A DNA stretch of 64,000 nucleotides from Unio delphinus (GCA_029339505.1 JAQISU010000181.1:480001-544000); one strand, 5' to 3'. Positions 1 to 12,623 are shown, counted from the stretch's first letter. The notes: generated by a model from the letters alone, not told the origin. Made by a program: numbers and translations.

Positions 1-293
1 ACTAGGGCTGGAAAATCAAGGCAACTGGTATTATCTCCAGGAGAGGATACAAAGGTCTAAAGAGTATGTAACCATACTTTTCAGAAAACTTAGAATGTTG
101 CTCATGGAGGCAAGTGAAGGATCACTAATTTTGAAATTTGTGACCTTGGACAACTTTGATGTCAAATTATTGAAGCTAGAGGCTGTAAAGACAAAATTAT
201 GGGATATGATCAAGACATTATGTCCTGAATATCAAGACATATTTAAGGAGCCAGTGCATTTAACCATCTTCTTTAAACCATTGAGCAACACAG
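1..293 (+). CDS. Partial exon 1 of a CARD-containing gene
   Basis: The frame is open from the first bases of the window to a good splice donor (ACACAG/GTAATG) at 293/294. The exon ends in phase 1, which matches the start phase of the next candidate exons. It encodes about 97 residues, including MEASEGSLILKF and DNFDVKLLKLEAVKTKLWDM. I recall this general style (a 'GSL(I/V)L(K/R)' strand followed by a helix) from linker regions of uncharacterised mollusc and cnidarian NACHT, death-domain and CARD proteins, but I cannot assign a named family. No start codon is visible, so the true 5' end lies to the left of the window. An acceptor-like TTTTCAG at 78-84 could shorten the exon. Joining it to the downstream CARD exons is inference from phase agreement. 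RNA-seq would decide it. Confidence 0.5.
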
Positions 294-393
294 GTAATGA
301 ATGTTTGTTGAGTATATTATATTTGCCACATTTGGCCTGATCAGGAATAGGAGAAAGAAAGGGAAAGATTTTGATAGTGAAAATGTGTCAGAC

Positions 394-459
394 TATGTAT
401 GTATGTATGTATGTATGTATGTATGTATGTATGTATGTACGTATGTATGTACGTACGTT
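394..459. repeat. (GTAT)n microsatellite
   Basis: About 16 tandem GTAT units with some GTAC interruptions, inside the putative first intron. The frame that stays open across it is only the repeat translated and is not a gene. Confidence 0.95.
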
Positions 460-1009
460 TGATTTTCAATCAAACCTTTATCTGCAGCATGATGACCCAG
501 TGCTAGACATCACTATAAACTGTCACACTGGACATTGTAGCAATGTGACTGAACAATTGTTAAAGCTACATTAAAAATCCAAATCACACGCACACACACA
601 ACTCAGAAGAAAAGAGTTCATATTTTCCCATACAAATATAGTAACTATTTTATTATAAATTCATTTTACGTTTCTACCTGTGGCTGAATAAGGAAAAAAA
701 CCACTATGATAAGAAATAAAAGATATGAATTTTATGCAGGATTCCAAATTAAAAACAACCATAGAATAAATGTATTAATGTGCACATAGAATCCCCTTGC
801 AACCATTAAATTTGGTTGCACACTCAGCCATTTGTTTCAATTTTTTTAAAATTGTTTTAATCAACTTGAAATTGAAATTTTGAGTCTTATTATGAATAAA
901 TGCACATTGAAATAGTATTTTCAGGTAGTTTAGAATGGATGAAGTTTGCTTTTCTGTCAATCAAACTAAATTCGCTTTTATAGTTTTGATGGTTTGGCTT
1001 TATTAGGGT
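460..1009. other. Intronic AT-rich sequence without recognisable features
   Basis: Contains a short CA run near 588 but no convincing exon, transposon terminus or RNA gene on either strand. Confidence 0.5.
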
Positions 1010-4000
1010 CATTTCTATACGATGTACATGTGATTAAACCTGTGGAGGGTGTAACAAGATAACCAAGATGGATTTCAGATTTATAGCAGACTACTTTTGA
1101 TGGTGATACAAATAAAATGTTTAATGATGAATGACACGAATGAGGAGATTATGATTAATATATGTGTATTATATTCAAATATTGGATCAATTACCATAAT
1201 CCGCTTGAACTGTACAAGGGCATGGGGTGCTTGATTAACAGTGATTTCACAATGAAAGAATGTGTTTTACTGAAATAGTAAAAAATGTGGTATTTTAGTC
1301 AAATAGTAAAAATGATGAAAACTCAAGGAAAAGATGTACAAAATATCTTTACAGTCCCCAAAACACACTGCGTATAACAAACCCCAAAATTTATCCAATA
1401 GCTAAAAGATTGCATGTATGGAGTTATACATTCCGTCAACAGCACACACGGCTACCAGTCATACTGGTCAATCAAGCAGTCAGTTTTCCAGGTTGATCAA
1501 TCAAGCAGTTAGCACTCACCAATATCGGTCTGTAAAGCCCGATAACCTGATGCTGAACTGTTTACTCAGCATTATGGCTATATTTGTTCATTGTCACAGC
1601 TGCTATGGTCAACTTCTATGGTTAGCTCTTCAGCTGGTACCACATTGACTCCAATCACTCCGATAACTTACACTGATCAATCCAATCACTCTGATCACTC
1701 CAATCACTCTGGTCAGCTGAAGATACATCTTTACATCAAACAATGTCTACTATGAATGACATTCAAATACGATAAAACTGAATGATGTTATATACATTAG
1801 AGCCTAACCAGAAATCGCCTCAGACGTTCGCTTAGGCCGAATATCCGACATTTAAAAAAAAGTTATTTAATACATAATAATTTTATTTAATAATAAAAAT
1901 TTTCATCTTATAGGAGATATATAAGGTATACGGTACACGAAAAGTTGAAGCTTCGCATACGATAATGAAACAAATGGTACTCTCTGGACCCACACCTACT
2001 ACTTGGTTCGTACCCGGATCCAGCAAATAGTACATCCAAATACTCGGATTTGGTACTTGGCGAAAATTATCAACTCGGTTATGGCCCTAATGTACATAAA
2101 GCTATACAGATTACATTATCTGCACAATAGTTACGAAACAATACACAAGTTCAGAAGTGAACCTAACCATGCCCGATGTAACGAGATAATCTGGTGGGAT
2201 TTTGGATTTATAACACAACACAATTGATGGTGATCCAAGTGCAATGATTTAATGACAAATGTTTGAATGAAAATTTATGATAATTAAGATGTGCATGAAT
2301 ATGATCAAAACATTCGATCAGTTAACATAAAATACACAGACTTTGAAAATACAAATAAATGAATCTACACAGTAGAAAGACATAGGTGAATGTAGTATAA
2401 TGTATTCACTCAAATAGTGAAATTATGTAAACAAATAGGAACAAATATGCAAATTATCTCTACAGTCCCAAAAACACACTGGGTTTTGCGAATCTCAAAA
2501 TTTAGCCCACGGCTAAAAGATTACATGCATTAAGTTATACACTCTGTCAATAGCACACTTGGCTACAAGTTACAGTTTCCTACAGAACTGTCCGTAGGGA
2601 GGAAGTTGTCATTGCAAGAATCAGAATCGGTCATACATACATTACCCACTCCCACATACTAAAAGGTGAAGATCGACCAGAGTATGTTTCTTGCAATGAA
2701 CCATTCACTGTTAAGCACTTTATGACCGAGTGTTCCGACCTGCAACCTGCGCGTGCTAAATGCTATAATGTATATGACATGAAGGAAGTTTTTTGATACT
2801 TTGCAAATCACTTGTATTTTAGATTTCCTAAAGGAAGTAAATCTCTATTTTAAACTATAACTTGTATGCCATCACCTAGAATATTTTTATCTAATACAAA
2901 TACCACCTCTTATTTACAACATCTTATTATCAACATACATCATTTACATCTCCCGTTGATTGGGGAGCTTCATATTTTCCTGTTACCAACATCTTACCAT
3001 TTTATATTTAACTATTATGGTTTTTTATATCGCTGGTTGATGTTAAACCTTTCTTATTTTTAAACAGCTAACCTATTGTATGGCGCTAAATAGCCTAAAA
3101 GTGCTGGTGTGCCGTTAAAATTCAAACAAACAAACAAAAATACATTTTACATTGGTGAATCAAGCCTTCAGTATTCCATGTTGATAAATTAAGCAATATT
3201 TATAATGCCGTATACTTTGCATGATACAGGCATATACAATAAAACGTAATGACGTTATATTTTTGGTAAGCTATACAGATTACATTATTGGCACAATTAC
3301 AAAACTACACAAGTTCCGAAGTGAATCTAACCATGCCTGATAATCTTTTATACACAGATAATGCCTGTGCTTTGAAAATAATTGGTTTTTCTCATTGAAA
3401 GTACTTTTCACTGCGGCATAGGATGAACTCACTATTTTGAAATGTTGTACCATATGTATATGTACATCATTGTTCAAAAAAAGAAAACCAGAGTATGTGC
3501 ATTTAATAAATAAAAGAATTCATACAATTTCGTGACACCCAATAAGAATCCTATGGTACTAAATGTTTCTTTAAAATTCAAGTTTATATTGCTAATATAA
3601 TTCTCATGCTAATTAACAAAACAATAATAAAAGATATTTGCATTATACTGCTAAAGCCAAAGCTACATGGCAAATATACCCCCAAAAATGTGGTAGTACA
3701 ATAGGTATAATTTATACACAAGAAATAATAACTCACATACCTCTACAGCTGAAGATGTGCAAGTCCTTAAAGTAAACTGCTCACTGACAAGACGTTCCAT
3801 AATTTGTAGATTTAGTCTTACAGTGAGGTATTTATACACAGACGATGTTGCCATACATCATGTGTTTGCTGGAAGCAATCGGTTCTTCCCATCGAAAGCA
3901 CTTTGCATGTGCAGCATAGGATGAAACAAACTCACTATTTTGAAATATTAGTCAATATACATAAATCAACCTTGGGTATTGTTGTACACAAAAACGAAAC

Positions 4001-4060
4001 CAGAGTACATGTATTTAATAAATTAAAGGATTTATACAATTCCATGACCGGGAATGGACT
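1010..4060 (+). repeat. Diverged direct repeats with a period of about 1.1 kb
   Basis: Several blocks recur in the same order and orientation. The stretch around 1050-1440 (dGATAACCaAGATgG... through CAGTCCCcAAAACACACTG and GGCTAC) reappears, diverged, at about 2185-2570. The stretch 2096-2185 (AAGCTATACAGATTACATTAT...) reappears at about 3268-3345. The stretch 3478-3535 (AAACCAGAGTA, ATTTAATAAA) reappears at about 3998-4050. This looks like an old tandem duplication, later interrupted by a LINE fragment. No coding content is visible in it. Confidence 0.6.
2596..3140 (+). mobile_element. LINE 3' fragment (I/Nimb-like)
   Basis: Codons from 2596 read EEVVIARIRIGHTYITHSHI, then SCNEPFTVKHFMTEC. 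This is the conserved tail of I/Jockey/Nimb-group LINE proteins, with a Cys-Cys-His-Cys motif after 'RIGHT..TH..L'. It runs into a stop at about 2793. The 3' UTR ends with a motif typical of mollusc Nimb-like elements (TATGGCGCTAAATAGCC... CCGTTAAAATTCAAACAAACAAACAAA). The element is strongly 5'-truncated. The clade assignment is from memory of the motif and the CAAA tail. Confidence 0.7.
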
Positions 4061-4412
4061 TGATACACCTGCCTTTCTGATCTGACAGTGATTGCTTGGA
4101 ATGATAATGTGCAAAAAATATTATGAATTCTTTGAATTGAAATTCTGAGAAAGATGTTATATAATATGGCATTTATTTTTGTTTTTAGTGCAGTAATAAG
4201 AATGTGATTTCTGTTGGAAATGTAGATTTCTTTAGCCGAAATTAAAGTACAATTTTGCGGTGTCTATCAAGTTTTGGAACACTTGTAATTTGGATTTGCA
4301 GAACTTAGAAAGTACTTTTTTAAAGGAAATTTAAGATGCTAAATTGTAAGTATATTTATTGCTATTGCTATTACCAGCTAATAAAGACATGTTTATTCCC
4401 TGTCACTTGGAG

Positions 4413-4553
4413 ACCGCTCCGGTGGCCTAGCAATTACAGTGTCTGCCTCAGATGCAGGAGGTCGTGGGTGTGATCCCCGGCTGAGTCTTACCAAAGACTT
4501 ACAAAAATGGTACTAACAGCTGCCTCACTAGGCTGTTTTTTAATTCATATATT
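4413..4553 (+). mobile_element. tRNA-derived SINE
   Basis: A tRNA-like head holds an A-box-like GTGGCCTAGCAATTACAGTG and a B-box-like GGTCGTGGGTGTGATCCCCGG at tRNA spacing. It is followed by a short tail and a T-rich end. The acceptor stem does not pair, so this is a SINE and not a functional tRNA. Confidence 0.65.
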
Positions 4554-4967
4554 TTGTATCATTAAATGACTTAGAAAACTTAAACATGTGTCATTTTTAA
4601 TAAAATGTCAGCAAAATTCAGAATGAAGGTAGAAATATAAGATCTGCTGTTTGATCTACCATTCACAATTTTCATGCAAGCTAAACAATTACGTTTTTTT
4701 TATGAACTTAATAAAAACATTTGACTTGCAAGAAGGACATATAAACCTAAATTACATAGTGTCTCTAAAATTCCATCTTGATTTATCATAATATTCCTGA
4801 TAGCTTAGATTTGATTGACTTGGTTTAATCTGCATGAAGCAAACATTAAACAAAGATGCTGGATTCCATTTAAGTCAAAATGTGCTTTAGGAATAAGTCA
4901 TTTTCTTTAATACAAATCAATCAACCAAAATTGGTGTGAAAATTAAGTTTATCAGTTTATCTTCCAG
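4554..4967. other. Intron end, nothing else seen
   Basis: AT-rich sequence leading to the acceptor TTATCTTCCAG before the short exon at 4968. Confidence 0.4.
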
Positions 4968-5015
4968 ACAGAGCAGAGATATATTTCTACCTGGAAACAA
5001 GGAAAGAAAAGGAAG
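4968..5015 (+). CDS. Putative 48-nt micro-exon 2
   Basis: Bounded by a good acceptor (TTTATCTTCCAG/ACAGAG) and donor (GGAAG/GTATGT). In phase 1, the phase in which exon 1 ends, it is open and encodes RAEIYFYLETRKEKE plus split codons at each end. Its length is a multiple of three, so it is a phase 1-1 cassette that could be skipped without shifting the frame. The sequence is charged and has no recognised domain, so it is probably a linker. Calling it an exon rests only on splice sites and phase. It could be a chance match in a 20-kb intron. Confidence 0.35.
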
Positions 5016-5084
5016 GTATGTGATAATAAAGAAAAGGAAGGTATGTGATAATAAAGAAAAGGATGGTATGTGATATTTTGTCCA
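5016..5084 (+). promoter_or_regulatory. Triplicated 5' splice-site repeat (25-bp unit)
   Basis: The unit GTATGTGATAATAAAGAAAA + GGAAG is repeated so that identical donors occur at 5016, 5041 and, with one change (GGATG/GTATGT), 5066. Only the first donor keeps the frame of the candidate exon open. Using the second or third adds 25 or 50 nt and hits TGA at once (GGT ATG TGA). Confidence 0.5.
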
Positions 5085-6211
5085 CCACAGATTTAAGATA
5101 GTATTCTTTATTGGTAAGATAATTTTTTATTTATATATAATGGTCAGACTGAGATTGATCTATCTTCATCTTGTGTCCGAATTTATATTAATTTTTACCC
5201 AACATTATTGAAAAAGTTATTTAAATAAGTTTAGATTGTGGGAATTAAATATTTTTGGATAAAAATACCAATCACATGTGTGGCTGGTTTTTATTGAACT
5301 GGTTTTATATAACAGAGACATCAGTTCGTACTTAATGGATTATAGGAGTCAGTAAGCTTTATTAAGGTTCAGGTACTGTCTTCTGTACAGGGAATTGGTT
5401 TGTCTAAATCAACAATATCTGTGTTCAATTATGCTTATAGTAACTTGGAAGCAAACTACACTTATTAATTGCAGAAAAGTATCTTGTATTTACTGCAAAT
5501 CTCCTGTAACCACATCCCAGGTTTTCAAATCTCTACCATTAACAATCTAGAAGGAATAGCATATCATGGGTTGGGTCTAATTTCTGCAACAGTTACTGTT
5601 GCTTGCATCTGTAGAACAACCCGTTTCATATTCTAAAGCTTTGATCATTTGTCTTGAACTTTGTTGGATGAGATACTCATGTATGCACATCTGGATAGGC
5701 AGGATAACATTATCCACACCGTTGCTTTAAGAGTCTGGGAATAATAAAATTAACTTATGATTCAAGCATTGCATTGTATATCTTATTTAAATTAACATGT
5801 TTGTGAATTTTTTTAATTTTTAAAAAATTTGTTGTTGAAGTATTTATGGTATATTCAGTTAGAAAAGTAAATTAAGAATATGCATAAACTGAATGTGCTG
5901 GTTGACATATACCCAAATAAATAATAGAAATAATCATGGATTAATAAATATTTTATAATGTTCAGATTAAATGCAGTGGTAAAATATTATTTGATACATG
6001 ATATAGAAACTTTTGGATGAATTTAGATAAATGCACATTCTAGCCATTATCACAGCTTGATCACATTAAAAAAGATAGTTTTTACACTAGGTTTTCTGAA
6101 AGTATTAGGATAGTGTCAAGATGATGTTGTTTTGTGATCATTAAATTTTCACCACTGTCTTCAATTGTGCAGTTAGCAAAATCTTCAAAACTTTGGTACA
6201 GCAGCTTTCAC
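5085..6211. other. Intronic AT-rich DNA, no features recognised
   Basis: No open frame, transposon terminus or RNA-like structure stands out on either strand. Confidence 0.4.
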
Positions 6212-6212
6212 C

Positions 6213-6400
6213 GGTCCTATTAAACACCGCAAAGTCGGACAAAGGCAGGCAAAGTCTGTTTATTTTTCTTTTATTTGTAGATATTCGTATATATTATACT
6301 ATATTAACTTTGTTTTGATGTTTAAATATTTATAAAGCGTGATTTAATGTTGTTTAAAAGTAAAATTGGTACATACGTACATTTAATAGAACAAAGGCAG
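6213..6400 (+). repeat. Left TIR of the MULE-like element
   Basis: Pairs with 14756-14935 in inverse orientation over about 180 bp with small indels. It begins GGTCCTATTAAACACC and its inner edge is TTTAATAGAACAAAGGCAG. Confidence 0.85.
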
Positions 6401-6524
6401 ATATATCGATAGAGTATTATGAAGTCATATAACACAAAATTTGACAAAAGCAATCTCAATGTGACATAACCAGATTTTTAAATTTTATATAATATTTATC
6501 TTATTGAGTGACATGTAATAATAT

Positions 6525-9500
6525 TAGGGTTTCCCACAGAAGCTCAAAAGGGGCATGGGAATTTTTTCCTGAAGGCAAGGGCAGAGAAAAGGTGAAAGAA
6601 TTTAGAATAACCCGATTCCTTATGCATCTTGCACAGTTCATTTCTTAATATGAACCTTGTATTGTTTCAGTGGTACCATTGATCCACATGTTAAACAAGG
6701 TTTAAAATAATATTTAATAAATACTTATTTCAGATTTTGTAACAGTACTACAGATTCAACAATAAACATGCAAAACTTGCTTGAAAGTTTATGAAATAAA
6801 AAAGAGTTAATAAAAATTTTATTCAAACATATGTTGTATTGTTTTTGTTTATTTCTTTGTTGCAATCAGTCGTCTGTTTCCTTTTAACATCCATTTATCT
6901 GTTATCACTTGAAAGTCAATGTATTTATTGTTCTGATTTATCATTAGCAATTTATTCATTTTCTCCACCTTTGTTCTGTTTCAAAGAACTGTGATTGTTC
7001 GCTTCACTTGTGAAAACATCCTTTCCACTTCAGCTGTGCTCAAGGGTAGTACAGCAGCAGCTGATAATATCTTCAGTATATTAGAGTAGATATTGCCTAA
7101 TTTCTTCTCCATTTTCAGCAATCCCTTTGTTGTTGCAGTAAGGCCAGTCAGAAGGTCCATAATGTTGTCTGCAATTGAGGTCTTGAACAAGTCCCATTGA
7201 TACAATGTTTCATCTACATCCAGTTTTAAATGTTCTGCCAGATCCATTATTTCATCATAGCCATAAAATCCATTCTTCACCTCATCAGGAATGTTGTTTC
7301 TGAATATTGTAAATTTATCAATGACTTCAGTGTTCTGAAGCCTTGTTGTTATATTGGATACAAGCCCATCAATAAACTTCTTCTCTGCAGTGTGAACACT
7401 CTCTAATTCATTTGGTTTCCATGTAACATTAATTTTCTTTATTAGCTCAGATGATTTTGTTGTGTTCACTCCCTCCTTTTCTTTGAGCCTACCAAGGGTC
7501 ATCAGTGTAGATTGTAACTGTGGATGGATGGTGCTAAGTTCCACATCATTTCTTTCAAAGGTAAGTGCTAGCTGGGATACTGGTTTCAATGCATCACAAA
7601 GAAAATGAACAACCCTGATGGTGGCTGCATTTTTAAGTTGTTTTAATAAACCAGAAGCTGAAGGACCAGATCCGATTCGCACCTTGTCTGTACCGCTTGC
7701 TGTTGCATTTTCAAGGTCTACGAGTACTGACTCGTAAGTGTCTCTTAATGATGTTACAGCATTCAGATGGGATAACCATTGGGTGTGGACGGCATTCTTT
7801 ATGATTTTCGTCTCTTCTGCATCATTAAGCAATTTCTGTATCTTCTCTAGACTTTTCGTTCTGACAGCTGAATAATGATAATACTTGAAGACATGAGTTA
7901 GTGTGTCATCTACATCTCGGAAGAGTGGTATGTCTTCAAAACTGTTCTTTTTCTGCCAGTGCCAATCTATGATTATGGCAGTGAATGTTTATAATGTTTG
8001 GTTTCAATTCTTTCAGGCTTGTAGCGACACCACTTTTAGATCCGATCATTGTATTGCATCCGTCACTGCCAAAGGCAACCAAGTTATCTAAACTCAATTT
8101 AGTCTGGATAACATCTTTTGTAGCATCGTAAATGGTCTCAGCTTTACCGTCAGGCAATTCTACATCTTTAACAAATTCTGTTTGAAGTTCGCCAGTAACG
8201 ACATGAATATACTTAGCACTAAAGACTAGGTGTTTTCTGTTTGAAACATCGGTAGACTCGTCTGCCATGATGGAATACGCTGGACTAGATTTAATATTGG
8301 TGTAAACAGCATTTTCCAAGTGTTCAGCCATTGTGTCGATGAATTCGTCCACCATGTGATGACTTGTGTACTTTGCATTGGATCCTACAGACAGATACTG
8401 GAGATCTGGTGCATGCAGTTCGTGTGTTGCAAAGTCGATGAATGCTTTGAATATGTCTGTGTATGGTATGTTGTGTTGAAACAAAAAGTTTAGGCACTTG
8501 ATGGCAGAAGTAATGGCCTTCGCATCTTTGTGATTGATTCTTGGTTAATCGCATTCTCTATCCCTAACTGTTGTCTGGTTTCCAATTCAAGTGCCTGACG
8601 GTGTTGTTCACCCTGCTCATGATCTTTAACCTTGTCCAGACGTTTGCAGGCATATTCCTCTTTGTTCCATTTGCTGCTTCCATTCAGACCTTTTGTGTTG
8701 TGTTTTTGGCACAGGCGGCAATACATCACGTCTAGATCTTCATCTTTACTACAGTACAACCAAGGTCGGTTGTTTTCCCACGCCTTGTCGTACCCCGTTG
8801 TATTATGCTTTGATTTTTTAGGGTCTGCTTTCTTTGTAGGAGTGTCGTTTTCTTTTGATTCGTCGCTTGGAGGTCTAAAAATTAATAATAATAAACATAA
8901 ATTGCGGCAGTTTACAATTATTTCATTCGTAAGTTTACAGTTCCGGTTAAATTCGTAAGTGCCACCAGGATTTAGCTGGTGTTGCATTACAAAAACATTT
9001 TGCCAAATTACGGATGTTTAAACATTTTCTCATTCAGTAGTTTAATTTCGTTCTCACAAGTCGGTACCGTAAGAATTGAGGCAACTATAAATAACCCATT
9101 TATTTGTAAAATATTAGTTTCCATTATTAAAAAAAATTGTTTACATAAAAACTTTAAACTGTGTATATATAGTCAAATTAATATTACAGCAGTTCAAGCA
9201 TATTTCAATTCAGAAGTTTAATTCCCTGGTTAAATGTCGGTGCCGTAATTAGCGGGGCAAATAAAAAAAAATTTGGGGATAAATATCGCATTTTTTTTTA
9301 AATATTAATTTCACATTATTAAACAAATTAAATTTAACGTAAAAACTAAACTGTATAAAAAATTTTGTAAATTAAATGCAGAGACCTAAAACTAATTGTA
9401 ATATTTCGGTGGATATAATCGTTTTCGATCCCGAAAATCGTAAATTTTTGACGTGCTATTCAACGATTAACACTCACGAACTTTGAAATGATTTTTTTTA

Positions 9501-10449
9501 CGGACATTAAAAAAACACAATGATGACCGGAATCCTTTCAAGCAGTGATCCATAATGGACAGCACTTTAGACCACGTGGCGACGCAGGGCCCCCATTGTA
9601 TCTTGAGTGATTTCTCATAATTGCCTATGTACGGTATCTTGAATGACTTCTCATACTTGCCTATGTAATTATGTGTACAGTCATTCCCAGTTTAAATAAT
9701 GCTTAACCTAATGTAATAATCACAGCTAATTAACTTTACAGTCTGCATTATTTTAACTTTCAAACAATAGATAAATACCTTGACGGACTCTGGTCACCAC
9801 CGAAGAAACTTGTGATGGATTTGTTTGTTCTGGCTATCTTGCTATAAATCGTTGTAATTGTTCAAGGCGACGTTTCTGTGAAGGCATTTTAATGGGTAGA
9901 ACTTTTGGGAATGATTAACCAGAAACATTGTCCCGACTTTTTATTTCGTAAATTGGAATAAACAATAAAAATGTCGTATATTATCACGAATTCAAGACAT
10001 TTTATTTTATTTAAGCGATTGTCATATTTATTAAAGAGTAAACGTGTCATGTACCGTTAAAGACATGTGCAGGATATGCACACTTGTTGATTGATAAATG
10101 TAGACTCGTAATGTCATTTTCGACAAAATACACACATAGTAACGTTGACCAAAGCACGGCACGTGACATGTTAGAAGATTTCATCATTACACATGCTTGA
10201 GTGCACTCCGGGAATCGATCGATATGGACATGTCAATTAGGGTATGACGCAATTATATCCTGTACCAAAAGTCACACGCTTGCAACAGTCACAAAGTATG
10301 AGGCACCGGTAGGGTTACTTTTTAACTTTTGAATGTAAGAGGCAAAAGGGCGCATTTTTCATTTGTTAATACTTTTCAAAGGCAGACGGGCGGTGGCAAA
10401 AGGCGGCAGGGCGGCCCGCCCCTTTCAAAACGGTTTAAGGGAAAGGCTA
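6525..10449 (-). mobile_element. hAT-superfamily DNA transposon (degenerate)
   Basis: The left end reads TAGGGTTTCCCACAGAAGC...AAAAGGGGC. The right end, read inverted, is TAGCCTTTCCCTTAAACCG...AAAGGGGC. The flanking 8 bp are AATAATAT (6517-6524) and AATATTAT (10450-10457), matching at 7 of 8 positions, as expected of an aged hAT 8-bp duplication. It carries a minus-strand hAT transposase in broken frames. It sits inside the MULE-like element and is therefore younger than it. Confidence 0.75.
6981..9887 (-). pseudogene. hAT transposase with TTF-type zinc finger
   Basis: A likely first exon starts at ATG 9887-9885 (MPSQKRRLEQLQRFIAR, then an in-frame TAG) and ends at donor AAG/GTATTT (9779). 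The next exon begins after TTTTTAG at 8874. It encodes a TTF-type zinc finger (MYCRLCQKHNT ... KDHEQGEQHR). A frameshift near 8490-8530 leads to the catalytic part: MADESTDVSNRKHL with the first acidic residue, FGSDGCNTMIGSKSGVATSL with the second, then NIHCHNHRLALA. After another break, 7832-6981 (283 residues) ends with the hAT dimerisation motif PLSTAEVERMFSQVKRT. It resembles the ZNF862-like hAT family. It is not functional because of frameshifts and stops. Confidence 0.8.
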
Positions 10450-10860
10450 AATATTATGAAAGTGATATTAAATATTCTATTAACATTCATAATCACAAAT
10501 TTATGATGTACTTTCATCGAAAAAGATCGACCATGACAAGATTGAATGATAGTACAAATACAGTACATCATTTAACATGTTAATATCATAATTTATTTCT
10601 CAGCATAATCATTACAGTGTCTTAAGCGGTAATACAAATCGTTTTTGTTGCTATTAATGTTTGCGGTAGCCAATGAGAAGAAGAGATTATGTTACAAACA
10701 GTAACACATTACTCTGCTGCCGATGGCAAAATCAAACGTGGTTACTGGCTATTTTACTATACAACTTTGTTCATGCAGTATTGTTTAAACAGTATTTATT
10801 AAATCAACATTTAATTATATACCGGCGTTGGCAATTTTAAATGTTGGTACTGTTATTGAA

Positions 10861-11451
10861 ATGTCGCATCTTCCTCGGTTTCGGGCTGTAAGAAAGGTAT
10901 GTATTGTTTGTATCAATTAGCGGACTAATTAACCTTCTGGCATTTTAAGTTTGTTGATTATTATAAAATAGCCAAGAATAAAAATCTTCATCAAAAGTAT
11001 TTTGTCATGATTCTCTTACGGTATTAAGCTTCAAATCATTAAGGCCAAGTGTAGGATACAATAAGTTGTTTAGAGGTATTTTTAAAATATTATGTTGTAT
11101 TGTTTAAACATAGGTGTTGTAGTGTAATAGTATTTCAACTGTTAAACATTCTCTACATATAATATTCTTTATTGTATAACATAGGGTATATTTGTCAGAA
11201 TGCCTTCTGCATGTGCTCGTAAGCATGTTAAACTCTATCAGTACACGTGCGCTGTTTGCAAACAGAATTGTTCCAATGATTCGGTCCATGGTGATAATAG
11301 CAAAAGTTGGGTGCATGCATTGTGTGATGGCATCACAGTTGGTGAATGAAATGTACTTTCTGGGAATTATAAATTTATGTGCCGAGTTTGCATTAAGAAC
11401 AATGATGGTGAAGAATATAGCTACATGAACGCTCTCTTCCGGCTGAACGAG
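10861..11451 (+). pseudogene. PHD-finger-like exon(s) of the MULE-like element
   Basis: A possible short first exon (10861-10896, MSHLPRFRAVRK, donor AAG/GTATGT) is followed by an exon from about 11199 to donor GAG/GTAAGT at 11451/11452. The latter encodes YTCAVCKQNC, then SWVHALCDGI, then YKFMCRVC. The Cys/His spacing is that of a PHD-type zinc finger (Cys4-His-Cys3). An in-frame TGA interrupts it after ...DGITVGE. It is the N-terminal module of the transposon protein and lies upstream of the OTU segment in phase 0. Confidence 0.55.
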
Positions 11452-11967
11452 GTAAGTGATAATCATATAGTTTGTAATATATCTGCTTTAAGTGAGACTT
11501 TAGGCTGTACAGTTGTATGTATCGTTGTTAGATTATTTATTTATCCGTATGGTAATACAAGTACTTTGTGAACCCAATAACAATTGTCATTATTCGTATA
11601 TAAAACTATCTTGGTTGATTGTAATGGTGTTCATCCCACGACTGATTTATCTGAGTCAAATCATTTTCCGATAGTTTTTCTGTCTTAATTTTGAATGCTA
11701 AATGTCAAACAAATGTTAAATTCAATTTTTAAAATTGACCATAACTAAAACTTATAATTGATTTATTATTTCCGTATTTCTGCAAAATATGTGTCCCTTT
11801 TATTGTAATTCTGAAAAGCAAAAACAGATTTTCGCTCCAAAAATCACAAAAAAATAAACAAGAACGACAATAGTACAGTAATATAGCAACCCTGTTTTTT
11901 GTTATTGTTATATTTTAAGTCTTTACACTATCGTTTGTATCATAAAAATTATTATTTTTCATAACAG

Positions 11968-11968
<1 letters not shown>

Positions 11969-12051
<83 letters not shown>
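11969..12051. repeat. (TA)n microsatellite
   Basis: About 41 TA units in the intron just before the OTU-coding segment of the MULE-like element. Confidence 0.97.
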
Positions 12052-12056
<5 letters not shown>

Positions 12057-12063
12057 ATTGTAG

Positions 12064-12623
12064 GCTGCTTCATTGAGTGTCGATCATCTCCGTGTTATTG
12101 CCCGTCAAGAAAAATGTCTTTTACCGCCTCTAAATAATAGCCATGTAAAGGACAATTCAAGTCTTCGTTTAGATTTCACTGCCTTATTATTCTTGGAATG
12201 TAATTCACGCAACGAAGCCGATACTTTGCAACCGTTTATGACCACGGGTGATAGGAACTGTTTGTTTAATGCATTGTGTATTGGACTTTGCGGCTGTGAA
12301 ACGTTAAGTGCAGAAATTAGAGCACGCACGTGCATTGAATTGTGATGCAACCTTATGCCAAAGACTTTTTATTATGCTCGCCATCATTTGCTGAAGCAAC
12401 TGCAAAATGTGCAAAACTTGGTGGGTACTCTAGTGTATGGACTATTCAATCCGCATCCAATGTTTTGCTGTGTACAATAAATGCTGTGTATCCGTTTGTA
12501 AATGGTGAAGCGAACTTACAAGCTAAATTGCTGACAAGAACACACGAGTCACAGCAGAATGAAAATTCGTCTGAAGCGCTTTGTATAATATGGTCTAGAC
12601 TAGGTTGCAGTGGCAGGTTATGA
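12064..12623 (+). pseudogene. OTU-like cysteine protease domain of the MULE-like element
   Basis: After acceptor ATTGTAG/GCTGCT the frame encodes VIARQEKCLLPP..., then TTGDRNCLFNALCIGLCG. This is the OTU catalytic signature (GDGNCLFrALs) with the Cys nucleophile in NCLF. It continues ...AEIRARTCIEL, as in OTU proteases. A frameshift at about 12342 moves to the next frame, which continues the fold through GGYSSVWTIQSASNVLL and INAVYPFVNG. OTU proteins cleave ubiquitin or related chains. Here the domain is part of a transposon polyprotein and is broken. Confidence 0.6.

Noticed and set aside
371..574. Open frame with repeated MYVC residues
   Set aside because: It is the (GTAT)n microsatellite translated. 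The repeat is open in several frames by chance.
4413..4553. Possible tRNA gene
   Set aside because: Box A- and B-like motifs are present, but the acceptor stem does not pair and a SINE tail follows.
8632..8958. 108-residue plus-strand frame
   Set aside because: It is antisense to the TTF zinc-finger part of the hAT transposase.
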